DNA from: Deltaproteobacteria bacterium
GTDB lineage: Bacteria > Myxococcota_A > Polyangia > Polyangiales > Ga0077539
Assembly (NCBI GenBank): GCA_030694465.1
Contig: JAUXYJ010000058.1
Location: forward strand, 62,001-126,000
Reading direction: 5' to 3'
Length of the DNA stretch: 64,000 nucleotides
Under the pieces are notes generated by a model. The model searched no databases and was not told the DNA's origin. It worked only from the letters and a program-made list of their open reading frames with translations. The position numbers and the translations under genes are program-made. This document shows, piece after piece, positions 51,765 through 60,178 of this stretch; positions within the stretch are counted from its first letter, which is position 1, and the number at the start of each line of letters is the position of its first letter.

Positions 51765-54500
51765 ATGATGCAGCGACGATGGCTTGGGTTCTTGCTTGCG
51801 ACGGTGACTGCGTGCTCTCCGCCGGTGCGCCCCGTGAGCGACGGTGGCGACGGTGGCGCTGTGCCCGATGGGGCGCTGCCCGATGGCGCGCTGCCCGACG
51901 GGGCCCAGCCGTGTATCAACAGCTCGGCGCTGGTGCACTCGCTCTATCCCAGCCCGCTGTATCTCGCGCCCGGGGCGACCGCGACGGTTGAGCTGCGCTT
52001 GTCTCGCGACCCGCGCACCTGCCCGATGAACTTTGCGCTCACCACGGCAGACCCTGCCCTCGCGCGCTTGCCGATGGCCACCGCGTCGGTGGCGCAGTTT
52101 GAAGGGATCACGACGTTTACCGTGACCGCGGGGATGGCGCCGGGGCGCACGCAGGTGAGCGTCCGGCAGACGGACATGGTCGATGAGCCTGGGATGGGGA
52201 CGATGGATGTGGTCGTCGGCGAGGCCGCTCGGCCTGCGTGCCCCGCGGGGACCACGGCGATGGGCACGCTGCGGCCCGGAGCGCGCGTGGCAGGCGCCGC
52301 GGGCTCTCCCTTGGCGAGCGCGAGCGTCTCTGCGCCCATGACGGCCACGGGCATCCCGGTGACGCCGGTGACCATCGCGTGCGCGCCCGACCAGGTTCCC
52401 GCGGGATTTGTCGCGGTCGGACCTGCGGTGACCTTTGGGCAGAGTCTGCGGAAGTTCAACCGAGAGATCCCGGTGACTCTCCCGGTGAATCCTGCGCTGG
52501 TGCCTCCGCGGTACGAGCTACAGACCGAGGTGTCATACACGGCGCCGGGGCTCACCACGGCGCGGGTGGTCCCGGTGGCGAACCTGCGGTTCACCGAGGA
52601 CGGCAAGGCGATCACGTTTGATACCCCCCGGCTGGGGACCTACCAAGCGGTGCTGCGGCAGGGCGTGGGGACACGGCGCGTGCGTCGCCGGATGACCTAT
52701 CGCTCGATCATGGGCGTCTCGATGGGTGCGATCGGGACCTCGATCCTTGGGACGCGAAATCCCGAACGATTTGACTACATTGCGCCCATGGGAGGCCCGG
52801 CGGACTGGGCTTGGTTTGGCAATTATTTTAAGAACCATCACCTCGCGGGCTTCTGTACCGAGGCGCAGCGGGCGACGTTGGGCGCTGCCTGTGATCGCGC
52901 GTCGACGGACCGCACGCCCACGCCCGATGATCTGTGGACCGTGGACCAGACGTTTGAGTTTTTTAACTATCCCGATGGGCGCAGCGGGCAGGGCGGGACG
53001 TTTGATCGTCGGTCGTACATCAATATTTTTCGTGACCTGACGCACATGTTTGGCAACGCGGTGATCCAGCAAAACGACATGGATTTCTTGCCGCGCGGGG
53101 TGCCCTCGACTGAGCTTATGCGCACGGACGCCGAGCGCTGTGCGACGCCGGTGGTGCTGCAGAACTACTTCGACGACGAGTTTAACCGTGACGGGATGTT
53201 CCCGGTGATCACGTTCTGCGATGGCAACCGCACGCCTACGCACGCTGGCGAGTGGGCCGGGACCGCCGGAAACTTTCCGTTCGAAGTGTCCCTCGCGGTG
53301 GACCGCAACAACAACGGTCGGCGCGACCCTGGCGAGCCGATCATCCGCAATTTTTCAGAGCCCTTTCGTGACGTAGGCACCGACGGGATCCCGAGCGCGA
53401 TGGAGTCCGGCTACAACGCCAGCACCAACCCGGACCCCGCCGGCGATGACTACGACCGTCAATTTAACCCTGGCGGCACCGAGGGCAACGCCATCCGCGA
53501 GGCCGGCGAGCCCTTCGAAGACGTTGGCGTGGACGGCATCGCGTGCCCTGCGGGTCGCACGTGCCCGCACGACCTGGGAGAGGGCAACGGGCGCTTTGAC
53601 ACCACCGCGGGAGTCACACGGTTTACCGAGCGCAACCCTCGTACGGTGCTGGCGACCATGCCGCGCGAGCAGTTTGACCGGCTGGGTGTCTGGGCCGACG
53701 GAGGCACGCGCGACCTGTTTAACTTCGGCGCGGTGGCCAACCACTTCGTCGGCGCAACGGCGCAACAGCAAGCAGATTTGCACTATTACAACAACTTTCA
53801 CTCGCTGCAGACGTTGCGGCCGGTTCGTCCCAACGACGATGACGGCTTTGACTTTCTCGACGTGGACTGGGCGCGTCTGCCGCGGCACGCGATGCTGCGG
53901 TATGGCTTCGAAGATGCCACCGAAGCACAATTGCTCGCGGGCGATGGCGGGCACGTCGGGACGGTGCCGCAGGTGGCCAACCGTTTGTATGCCGCGATCT
54001 GGCGTATCCAGGCCGCGTGGCCCAACCTGGACCGCAGGATTATCCCGGTACAAAACACCATCGATGACGTGGGGCGCTGTGCCAACGGGTACTCGTGCAC
54101 GTTTGAGTTTACCTCACCGTCGACGGGGCGCCGGGCGCCGGTGGGCGTCGCGCTTCCGCCTGGATATCACCGCCCCGAAAACGCGGGCGTGCGCTACCCG
54201 GTGATCTATCTCTTGCATGGCTACGGGATGGACCCCGAGGGCTTGGCAGCCACGGGGATCTTGGTGCGGCAGTACATGTCCTCGCTCGACAACGCCTCGT
54301 GGCAGCGCCCCGGAAAGTTTATTTTGGTCTTTCCCGATGGCCGCTGTCGCGCAGGGGACAACTGTCTGCGCGGGACCTTCTACACGGACTCGCCCTTTAG
54401 CAACGCGGTGCAAATGGAGCGATTTTTCTCGGATTTGTACACCTTCGTAGAGACCACGTACCGCGTGCGTGCCCCCGAAGAGCTAGAGATCACGGAGTAA
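51765..54500 (+). CDS. Large esterase-like lipoprotein with permuted motif order
   Basis: From ATG 51765 the protein has 911 residues with signal MMQRRWLGFLLATVTAC (Cys17 lipidated). Residues about 45-300 are Ig-like beta segments. RSIMGVSMGAIGTS follows, with Ser319 as the probable nucleophile of an esterase-D-type hydrolase. Then come Asp/Asn/Gly-rich loops (DRNNNGRRDPGE near residue 513) of calcium-binding appearance, in a twice-repeated EPFxDVGxDGI motif. The C-terminal 110 residues carry YPVIYLLHGYG (His818), LVFPDGRCRAG, TFYTDSP and LYTFVETTYRVR. In ordinary esterases these blocks precede the nucleophile, so the fold looks circularly permuted. ATG 51765 is preferred because only it gives a signal peptide. 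Confidence 0.75.
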   Translation: MMQRRWLGFLLATVTACSPPVRPVSDGGDGGAVPDGALPDGALPDGAQPCINSSALVHSLYPSPLYLAPGATATVELRLSRDPRTCPMNFALTTADPALARLPMATASVAQFEGITTFTVTAGMAPGRTQVSVRQTDMVDEPGMGTMDVVVGEAARPACPAGTTAMGTLRPGARVAGAAGSPLASASVSAPMTATGIPVTPVTIACAPDQVPAGFVAVGPAVTFGQSLRKFNREIPVTLPVNPALVPPRYELQTEVSYTAPGLTTARVVPVANLRFTEDGKAITFDTPRLGTYQAVLRQGVGTRRVRRRMTYRSIMGVSMGAIGTSILGTRNPERFDYIAPMGGPADWAWFGNYFKNHHLAGFCTEAQRATLGAACDRASTDRTPTPDDLWTVDQTFEFFNYPDGRSGQGGTFDRRSYINIFRDLTHMFGNAVIQQNDMDFLPRGVPSTELMRTDAERCATPVVLQNYFDDEFNRDGMFPVITFCDGNRTPTHAGEWAGTAGNFPFEVSLAVDRNNNGRRDPGEPIIRNFSEPFRDVGTDGIPSAMESGYNASTNPDPAGDDYDRQFNPGGTEGNAIREAGEPFEDVGVDGIACPAGRTCPHDLGEGNGRFDTTAGVTRFTERNPRTVLATMPREQFDRLGVWADGGTRDLFNFGAVANHFVGATAQQQADLHYYNNFHSLQTLRPVRPNDDDGFDFLDVDWARLPRHAMLRYGFEDATEAQLLAGDGGHVGTVPQVANRLYAAIWRIQAAWPNLDRRIIPVQNTIDDVGRCANGYSCTFEFTSPSTGRRAPVGVALPPGYHRPENAGVRYPVIYLLHGYGMDPEGLAATGILVRQYMSSLDNASWQRPGKFILVFPDGRCRAGDNCLRGTFYTDSPFSNAVQMERFFSDLYTFVETTYRVRAPEELEITE

Positions 54501-54504
54501 GCCC

Positions 54505-55038
54505 ATGGACGCCGTGTGGTGGGCCTTGATGTCGGTGACGATGTCTGGCGTGGGCCGTGTCGCGTTGGGGCAGCTCCACGAGGCGTACACGCGCGAGTCT
54601 TCGCTGCGCTCAGAAGCGAAGAGTCAGCAAATGAACTCGCAGATTCCCGCGGCGCTCGCGGAGCTGGCTGCGCTCGCGGTGGCTGCGGATGGTGTCGTGA
54701 CCGAACACGAGTGGCGTGCTCTTGGGGAGGCGCTGTTGACCCAAGGGCTCCCGCTCAACCGAGAGCAAGCGATGGCGTGTCTGCGGGTCCCGTTGATGGC
54801 GCTGCGTGAGCCGCAGGTGCTTGAGCGCGAGGTGCGGACCCTGGCGGGGCGGCTCGGGCCCGAGGGATGTGAGCTTGGCTACGCGATGGTGGCCTCGCTC
54901 GCGCGCTCGGGATCAGGGCAGCACGCGGGCGGAGACTATCGGGCGGGGGAGCGCAGTGATTCGGCGCTGTTGCTCGCGAACTTTGCGACGTGGTTGGGCG
55001 TCGATGAGTTTGGCTTGGTCGCGCGGCCTGCTCGGTAG
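54505..55038 (+). CDS. TerB-like helical protein (177 aa)
   Basis: A predicted all-helical 177-residue protein. LAELAALAVAADGVVTEHEWRAL has the pattern of TerB-like domains, in which an acidic D-G-x-x-x-x-E turn can bind metal. The assignment is tentative. The N-terminus (WWALMSVTMSGVGRVALG) may be membrane-associated. GGAG overlaps the end of the esterase gene 4 bases earlier, so the two are likely co-transcribed. Confidence 0.6.
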   Translation: MDAVWWALMSVTMSGVGRVALGQLHEAYTRESSLRSEAKSQQMNSQIPAALAELAALAVAADGVVTEHEWRALGEALLTQGLPLNREQAMACLRVPLMALREPQVLEREVRTLAGRLGPEGCELGYAMVASLARSGSGQHAGGDYRAGERSDSALLLANFATWLGVDEFGLVARPAR

Positions 55039-55077
55039 CTGGGGTTTGTAGACCAGTCACAGCAAAGCGAGGTCCCC

Positions 55078-56442
55078 ATGACAGAGCCCATTGAAGACAA
55101 CGATCACCCACGAGTCGCGCTGCTCGCGCAGGCGATCCACGGGGTGATTGGTGAGTTTGTCGCGAGCGGGTCTGTGACGCTCACGTCGCCGATCGTGTTT
55201 CGGCACGCGACGATCAAGCAGAAGGGCGAGTTTGCGCCCATCGTGGAGACGTCTCCCGTGCGCGATCTCACGAACACTGAGTCCGCGCGGTCCGCGACGA
55301 TCAAGCGGCTGATGAAGCTCTGCAAGAGCGCTCCGTACGGCGAAGGCGGCAAGACCAAGATCAACCCTGAGGTCCGCAAAGCCAAGCAGCTCAGAGCTGG
55401 CGACGGAGGCTTTGCGATCGAGGGCCTCGACCCAGAGGCTCTAGGGATCTTGCGGGCCGCGCAAGAGGTCTTGGCACCCGAGGATCCCAACGCGATCCGC
55501 GCTGTGTTTTATGGGCTCAATGTCTATGAGTCTGGCGGGCACTTCGTCGCGCACAAGGACACTCCGCGTGGGGATGACATGGTGGGGACCTTGGTCGCGC
55601 TCTTGCCGAGTCGCTATTCTGGGGGGACGTTGTGCGTACAGCATCAAGGGATTGAGCGGCGCTTCTTTGAGCGGACTCGGTGGGGCCGCGAGGTCGACCT
55701 CAACGGGATCCAGTGGGCGGCCTTCTTTGGCGACGTGGATCACAAGATCGAGCGTGTGCACTCGGGAGAGCGTGTGACGCTCACTTGGTCGTTGCACCGG
55801 GGGGAGGGCGGGGTCGCGCGGCCCACCCTCGCGGGGACCGTGAGAGACCGCCTCGCGACGGCGCTTCGAGAGGCCCACGCGGACGCGAGCTTCTTTGAAG
55901 ACGGCGTGACGCTTGGGCTGCTGTGTTCGCACCGTTATGCGCACGGGATCCACGCGCCGGTGACCCGGCACGCGCTCACCGCGACGACCGCGCTGGCGCT
56001 CAAGGGCCGCGACCAGCAGATCGCGCTCGCGGCGATCGATGCGGGGCTCGAGGTCGTGCTGCGCCCGCTGATCGCAGAGGAGTGCGCCGAGCAGGTCTGG
56101 CCGCTGCGTCGGTTCTTGACGCGCGCCGACGAGGCGATGTTTCGCCAAGTGCGGCTCAGGGCGAGCGAGATCGAGGCGCGCATTGAGCTTGCAGAGGGGA
56201 TCGAGTTTGTCTCGAATGGGCTCGAATCGGCAGAAGGTCTGCCAGACTATTGGCTCGCTCGGCCTAATCAGATTGGCTCATCCGAGGGCGGCGAAGACAG
56301 TGGCATGCCCGCGTGGCGTCTGCTGGGCGAGACCGAGTACAGCGCCACGGGGTATTTTGGCAACGAGGGCGGCCATACGTCGTTTTATGCGGCGGCTGCG
56401 TTGGTGATCACGGTGCCGTCGACCGAAGCGCGCGCGCGGTGA
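55078..56442 (+). CDS. 2-oxoglutarate/Fe(II)-dependent oxygenase
   Basis: A 454-residue protein. The N-terminal part contains a prolyl-4-hydroxylase-like double-stranded beta helix: YGLNVYESGGHFVAHKDTPR gives the HxD iron pair (His159, Asp161), FFGDVDHKIERVHSGERVTL the distal His222, and Arg231 for 2-oxoglutarate. YSGGTLCVQH lies between, as usual. The C-terminal 200 residues, from about 245, form a separate, mostly helical region with no motif known to me. The substrate could be a protein or small molecule. GAGG precedes the ATG. Confidence 0.85.
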   Translation: MTEPIEDNDHPRVALLAQAIHGVIGEFVASGSVTLTSPIVFRHATIKQKGEFAPIVETSPVRDLTNTESARSATIKRLMKLCKSAPYGEGGKTKINPEVRKAKQLRAGDGGFAIEGLDPEALGILRAAQEVLAPEDPNAIRAVFYGLNVYESGGHFVAHKDTPRGDDMVGTLVALLPSRYSGGTLCVQHQGIERRFFERTRWGREVDLNGIQWAAFFGDVDHKIERVHSGERVTLTWSLHRGEGGVARPTLAGTVRDRLATALREAHADASFFEDGVTLGLLCSHRYAHGIHAPVTRHALTATTALALKGRDQQIALAAIDAGLEVVLRPLIAEECAEQVWPLRRFLTRADEAMFRQVRLRASEIEARIELAEGIEFVSNGLESAEGLPDYWLARPNQIGSSEGGEDSGMPAWRLLGETEYSATGYFGNEGGHTSFYAAAALVITVPSTEARAR

Positions 56443-56766
56443 CTGTGTGGCGGGAGCGGGAGCGTCGGCGGATTTTGCCTAAATTGGGTCCGCGAGACCC
56501 CCCGAAGGGGTGGGTCGGGGCCTAATTTGGGAGTACGTATAGGGTCACGATGGGTGGGGTCGGGCCTAATTTGGGAGTACGTATAGGGTCATGACGGGTG
56601 GGGTCGGGCCTAATTTGGGAGTACGTATAGGGTCACGGGGGGTGTGGCGGGCCTAATTTGGGGGAATCTGCGGGATTTATGGGGTAGTGCAACCGGGAAC
56701 GTCGGTTACACAAACCGGGGACCTTGGCTGTACAGACCGGACGCGGGCCATGGGGAGAGGGCTGGG
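56443..56766. other. Intergenic region of 324 bases containing a tandem repeat
   Basis: No gene is supported. It starts with a degenerate relative of the repeat (GCCTAAATTGGGTCC near 56477) and a small GC hairpin (ACCCC with GGGGT near 56500), and then holds the 44-base tandem array. The last 100 bases are unique and contain a short inverted repeat (AACCG and CGGTT near 56690). It separates two convergent genes, so a termination role is possible. Confidence 0.5.
56510..56662. repeat. 44-base tandem repeat, about three and a half copies
   Basis: The block CCTAATTTGGGAGTACGTAT begins at 56521, 56565 and 56609; the start of a fourth, diverged copy (CCTAATTTGGGGG) is at 56652. The first three are 44 bases apart and nearly identical throughout, including AGGGTCA and GGGTGGGGTCGGG. 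Units hold the palindrome TACGTA. Without variable spacers this is not a CRISPR array. Confidence 0.8.
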
Positions 56767-58719
56767 CTAATCGAGCCGCTCGGCCCGCACGACGACGCGA
56801 CCGGCGCGCTGAAACGGGCGCAGGCTGAGCAGCAGGGGCTCGCCTGTGCGGACCGTGCGCTCGAAGACAATGGGCGTGGTCCAGCCGCCGGCTTCGCACG
56901 CGATCTGGGTGCAGAGCGTGTGATGGCGAAGCTCGGCGACGGACTCGGTCGAGAACCGGTAGCGGCCGCTCACGGGGGCCTCGAACAGTACGTCGGTGGG
57001 GAGCTCACGGTGCTGAGCCGTTGGGACGCACGCGTCCGTGAGGGCGATGGCCGAAGGGGATCCGTAGCCCGAGGCCGTGATTTCGCTGCGGGCCTCGGTG
57101 GGGGTCCAGCGCAGGGGCCAGACGGTCTCGCCCAGCGAGCACAGATCGCGGGTCTGGCGGGGCATACAGCGCTGGGCGCCATCGTCTCCGTAGGCGCACT
57201 CGAGCGGGGCCGCGCACGAGGTGTCTAGGGCGCCACAGCGCTCGGTGAGGCCAACTTCGCGGGTGGGCTCGATGGGCACTGTGCGCGAGACCGTGTGGCC
57301 CGCGGTGTCGGTGAGCGTGAGCCGGGCCTCGGTCCAGGGTTGCTCAGAGAAGTGTGCGCTGCGCTCAAGCGCAAACTCAGACCTCCCGCGGACCAGCGGA
57401 TAGACTTGGTAGAACGGGTAGGTCGACGCGACCCAGGGGCCCGCGCCCGCGCGCACTTCGGCGCGGCCCGTGGGGGTCGCCGCGGTCAAGCTTCCGGTCA
57501 CCCGAAGGCGCACGTAGGGCTCACTGCGGCTCTGAAAGGCGCGGAGTGTGTCCATGGTCAGCGGCGCTGTGGTCACACAGCGAGAGGTCTCGCTGTGGCA
57601 GTGCATGGGTGCGACACACTGCGTAGCCACATCCCCGACCACGCAGGGCTCGCCCAGGGCAGGGCGCCTCCACGGGGTAAACCTTACGGTGTAAGTCTCG
57701 GTGGCGCGGTGGCCCGAGAGCGCCAGCTCGGCGCCCACGTAGCGCGGGTCACGAAGCGCGAAGGCGAAGGGCTCGATCGCGCCGAGGCGGACCCAGGTCT
57801 CGTCGAGATACTCGGGTGTCGGCGGCGTGACCGAGCTTCCGTCGGCGAGCAACCACCGGGTGACGCTGACCCGGAGCCTCCAGTCGGCGCCGTCGTTGAG
57901 CGCACCACCGAGCCACCCTTGGCCCGTGGTGGCGTCGGTCTCGACGGTCAACGTGCGCACACGAAACCGCTCCGCCGTGCGCAAATCCAGCGTCGGAACA
58001 CACGTGACCCGCGGGCTCTCTTCGCGCTCGACTTGGCACGTGTGTGCGCTTGGGCAAGAGTCGTCGCGGCACGTCAGTGCTCCCCAGCGCTCGGCCCGCA
58101 GCGAGAACGCGCAGGTGGTCCCCGAGGGGCACCCGTCCATGACAATCTCAATGGTTTCGCCCTGTTGCACGGACCAGGTGTTGGTGATGCGGGGTGAGAG
58201 CGAGGCTCCGGTCATTGCGCTTTGGGCGTCCGAGCAGCTGTTTGTGCACCCTCGGCGGATGCGCATCAACGAGAGCCCCATTCCCTCGGCGACAAAGCGC
58301 CAGGTGCCCGCACGGGGCGCGGTAAACCGGACGCTAGTGTCCCCGCCCTCGGCCCGAAAACGGCTGCAGCCCTCGGCCTCGATGGGGTGGTCTTGGTCTG
58401 CGAGGATCCCGCCCATCGCATAAGTGAGCACCGCGCTGGGCGCAGAGACCACGCGGTGGGCCTCGGTTGCGAGCTCGGCGAGGGTCTCGCAGCGCGGGTC
58501 CGCGGGGATGGGTGGCAGCGGCGCGGCGTCCACGGGCGGCACGGCGTCGGCAGCGTCGGGTCCTGCGTCCACGGTGGGTGGGGTGACCGAGTCTGCTGCG
58601 GCGTCGGGGCCGGCTTCGTGCACTTGGGCGTCGGGGAGCGAGGGCTCGATGGGCAGCGGCGCGCAGGCTGGGGCAAGCAGAACCGAGGCAAGGATCACGC
58701 AGCGAATGGGGTTCATCAT
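56767..58719 (-). CDS. Large Cys-containing lipoprotein of unknown function (650 aa)
   Basis: ATG 58719 gives the signal MMNPIRCVILASVLLAPAC (Cys19 lipidated); the upstream extension is not credible. An Asp/Ala/Pro-rich linker of about 60 residues follows (for example DAGPDAADAVPPVDAAP). The rest has PPC-like beta segments (FTAPRAGTWRFVAEGMGLSL; SGRYRFSTESVAELRH at the end) and Cys pairs such as CRDDSCPSAHTC and CVVGDVATQC, similar in style to the lipoprotein at 609. No catalytic motif was seen. It is probably a surface protein, divergent from the paralogous lipoproteins to its right. Confidence 0.8.
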   Translation of the reverse strand: MMNPIRCVILASVLLAPACAPLPIEPSLPDAQVHEAGPDAAADSVTPPTVDAGPDAADAVPPVDAAPLPPIPADPRCETLAELATEAHRVVSAPSAVLTYAMGGILADQDHPIEAEGCSRFRAEGGDTSVRFTAPRAGTWRFVAEGMGLSLMRIRRGCTNSCSDAQSAMTGASLSPRITNTWSVQQGETIEIVMDGCPSGTTCAFSLRAERWGALTCRDDSCPSAHTCQVEREESPRVTCVPTLDLRTAERFRVRTLTVETDATTGQGWLGGALNDGADWRLRVSVTRWLLADGSSVTPPTPEYLDETWVRLGAIEPFAFALRDPRYVGAELALSGHRATETYTVRFTPWRRPALGEPCVVGDVATQCVAPMHCHSETSRCVTTAPLTMDTLRAFQSRSEPYVRLRVTGSLTAATPTGRAEVRAGAGPWVASTYPFYQVYPLVRGRSEFALERSAHFSEQPWTEARLTLTDTAGHTVSRTVPIEPTREVGLTERCGALDTSCAAPLECAYGDDGAQRCMPRQTRDLCSLGETVWPLRWTPTEARSEITASGYGSPSAIALTDACVPTAQHRELPTDVLFEAPVSGRYRFSTESVAELRHHTLCTQIACEAGGWTTPIVFERTVRTGEPLLLSLRPFQRAGRVVVRAERLD

Positions 58720-58923
58720 GCTGCGGGGGATTGGGGAGAGAGCGGATGGGTTCTCACCGAATCGGCGGGGCGGGTGCGTGGGCTCCCATTGCACATTAGG
58801 TTGATTGGAGGGCTTGTGCGAGGCAGCGAGATAGTGGCAACCTCTGGTCAAGCCGGAGGCAACGTGATGGGTTTGGGGCTTGGCACGCAGGGGACGAAGG
58901 CTGGACGGGCTAGGATCGCCGGG

Positions 58924-60027
58924 GTGGTGGTTGGTCCATCCCTTCGCGCGCTATGGGTTGGCGGGTTGGTTGCAGCGTGTACGAGCGCTCGCAGCTTGCC
59001 CTATGATATCCACCGCATCCCCGCGATCCATGCGAAATTGCCCAAGGTCGCACCCGGTGCCGTGCGTAGTGGGACCGACGCGGTTGTATCGAACTATCGC
59101 ATTGCGGACCCTCGCGTGGGCGCAGAGATCTCGACACAGCTCACGAGACCCATGAGTGTTTACTGGCGAACGCCTCGGGGATGCATGCATCTTGAGACCA
59201 GCTTGTCGCAAACGGGCGGACCAAGGATCGTTCAACGAGATCAGCGAACGCCCCGGGTTGGCTTAGCGATGTTTTACAATCCGATGTTCGAGCCAACTGA
59301 TTCAGCAGAGATGTACTTTGAATTGGATATAGGACCCAACGGGCGAGGGTCTCTGTTTGGTGGGGAGGACAGCTCGTGCCGCTTCTTACTGTTCCCACTG
59401 CGAGTTGATGACGACGTGTTCGAGTTTCAAGCGGCGTTGAAGTCCGGAAACGCGTGCCAGGCCTACCGACCGATGGTTCATCGCTGGTATCGTAATGCAG
59501 CCGCGTGCCGAGGCGAGACGCCGAGACCAACGGATGTTGTCACTCGACCTTGGCACTCTCCGTTGAGTCCACAGATTGCCACAGAGAACGTCCGTGTGAC
59601 CAACGAAGTCTTGACTAGGCTACGCCGAGTTTGGTCCTTCTATTGGCAATCTGCACAGGGCTGCACTCGACTGGAAAATGTTGGAATGCTTCTTGGGCCG
59701 GGCAGGCACTTGTACGAGCAGCATGACACCCTAACACCCCATATTGGTGAAGTCTTCGCTTTTCAAGAATGGATCGGCCCCCGGTCTTCCCGGGGCCGAG
59801 TGTTGGACCTCGTCATCGGACTGGGTCGATCACCCTACTACGAACTCCCAGTCAACGAAATGTGCGAATACTTGCTTTTTCCCACACGAATCACCGATGA
59901 CGTGATCGAGTTCGATACGTTGCAGAGACCCGGGACCCAATGCGAGCCGTACCGATCCATGGTTCCGCGGTGGTATCGCAGCGAGGCCGCGTGCCAGAGT
60001 GCCCGAGCGACTACGGCGGCGCACTGA
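58924..60027 (+). CDS. Internally duplicated lipoprotein, paralogue 1
   Basis: I start it at GTG 58924: AGGA lies 8 bases upstream, and the product opens with SLRALWVGGLVAAC, aligning with PLRALWISWLFAAG of paralogue 2. Residue 19 is the likely lipidated Cys. The 367 residues consist of two related halves of about 165 residues, each with a YW-x-(T/S)-x-x-G-C block, a C-x-(F/Y)-L-L-F-P-x-R-(V/I) block and a closing RWYR. No known family was recognised. The open frame extends far upstream over the divergent gene, which argues against earlier starts. Base composition is visibly poorer in G+C than the neighbours. Confidence 0.7.
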   Translation: MVVGPSLRALWVGGLVAACTSARSLPYDIHRIPAIHAKLPKVAPGAVRSGTDAVVSNYRIADPRVGAEISTQLTRPMSVYWRTPRGCMHLETSLSQTGGPRIVQRDQRTPRVGLAMFYNPMFEPTDSAEMYFELDIGPNGRGSLFGGEDSSCRFLLFPLRVDDDVFEFQAALKSGNACQAYRPMVHRWYRNAAACRGETPRPTDVVTRPWHSPLSPQIATENVRVTNEVLTRLRRVWSFYWQSAQGCTRLENVGMLLGPGRHLYEQHDTLTPHIGEVFAFQEWIGPRSSRGRVLDLVIGLGRSPYYELPVNEMCEYLLFPTRITDDVIEFDTLQRPGTQCEPYRSMVPRWYRSEAACQSARATTAAH

Positions 60028-60178
60028 GGCATCCATTGACTGATCCATGCTTATGTTATTCTCAAGCGTTGGGGGCAGATAAATCAGCTCTTACCCCAGG
60101 GCTCTGAGTCGAAACTAAGTGCGCAGAAGAATCGCCCGTTCTGCCCGTTGTAGCCAACCAAGTCTAAACCGAGTCGGT

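Noticed and set aside
56510-56662. Repeated 44-base units as a possible CRISPR array
   Set aside because: The units are contiguous and nearly identical throughout; there are no unique spacers and no cas genes.
56644-57228. Plus-strand open frame (194 codons) at the end of the repeat region
   Set aside because: It overlaps the 3' end of the supported lipoprotein gene on the other strand and has no ribosome binding site or family features.
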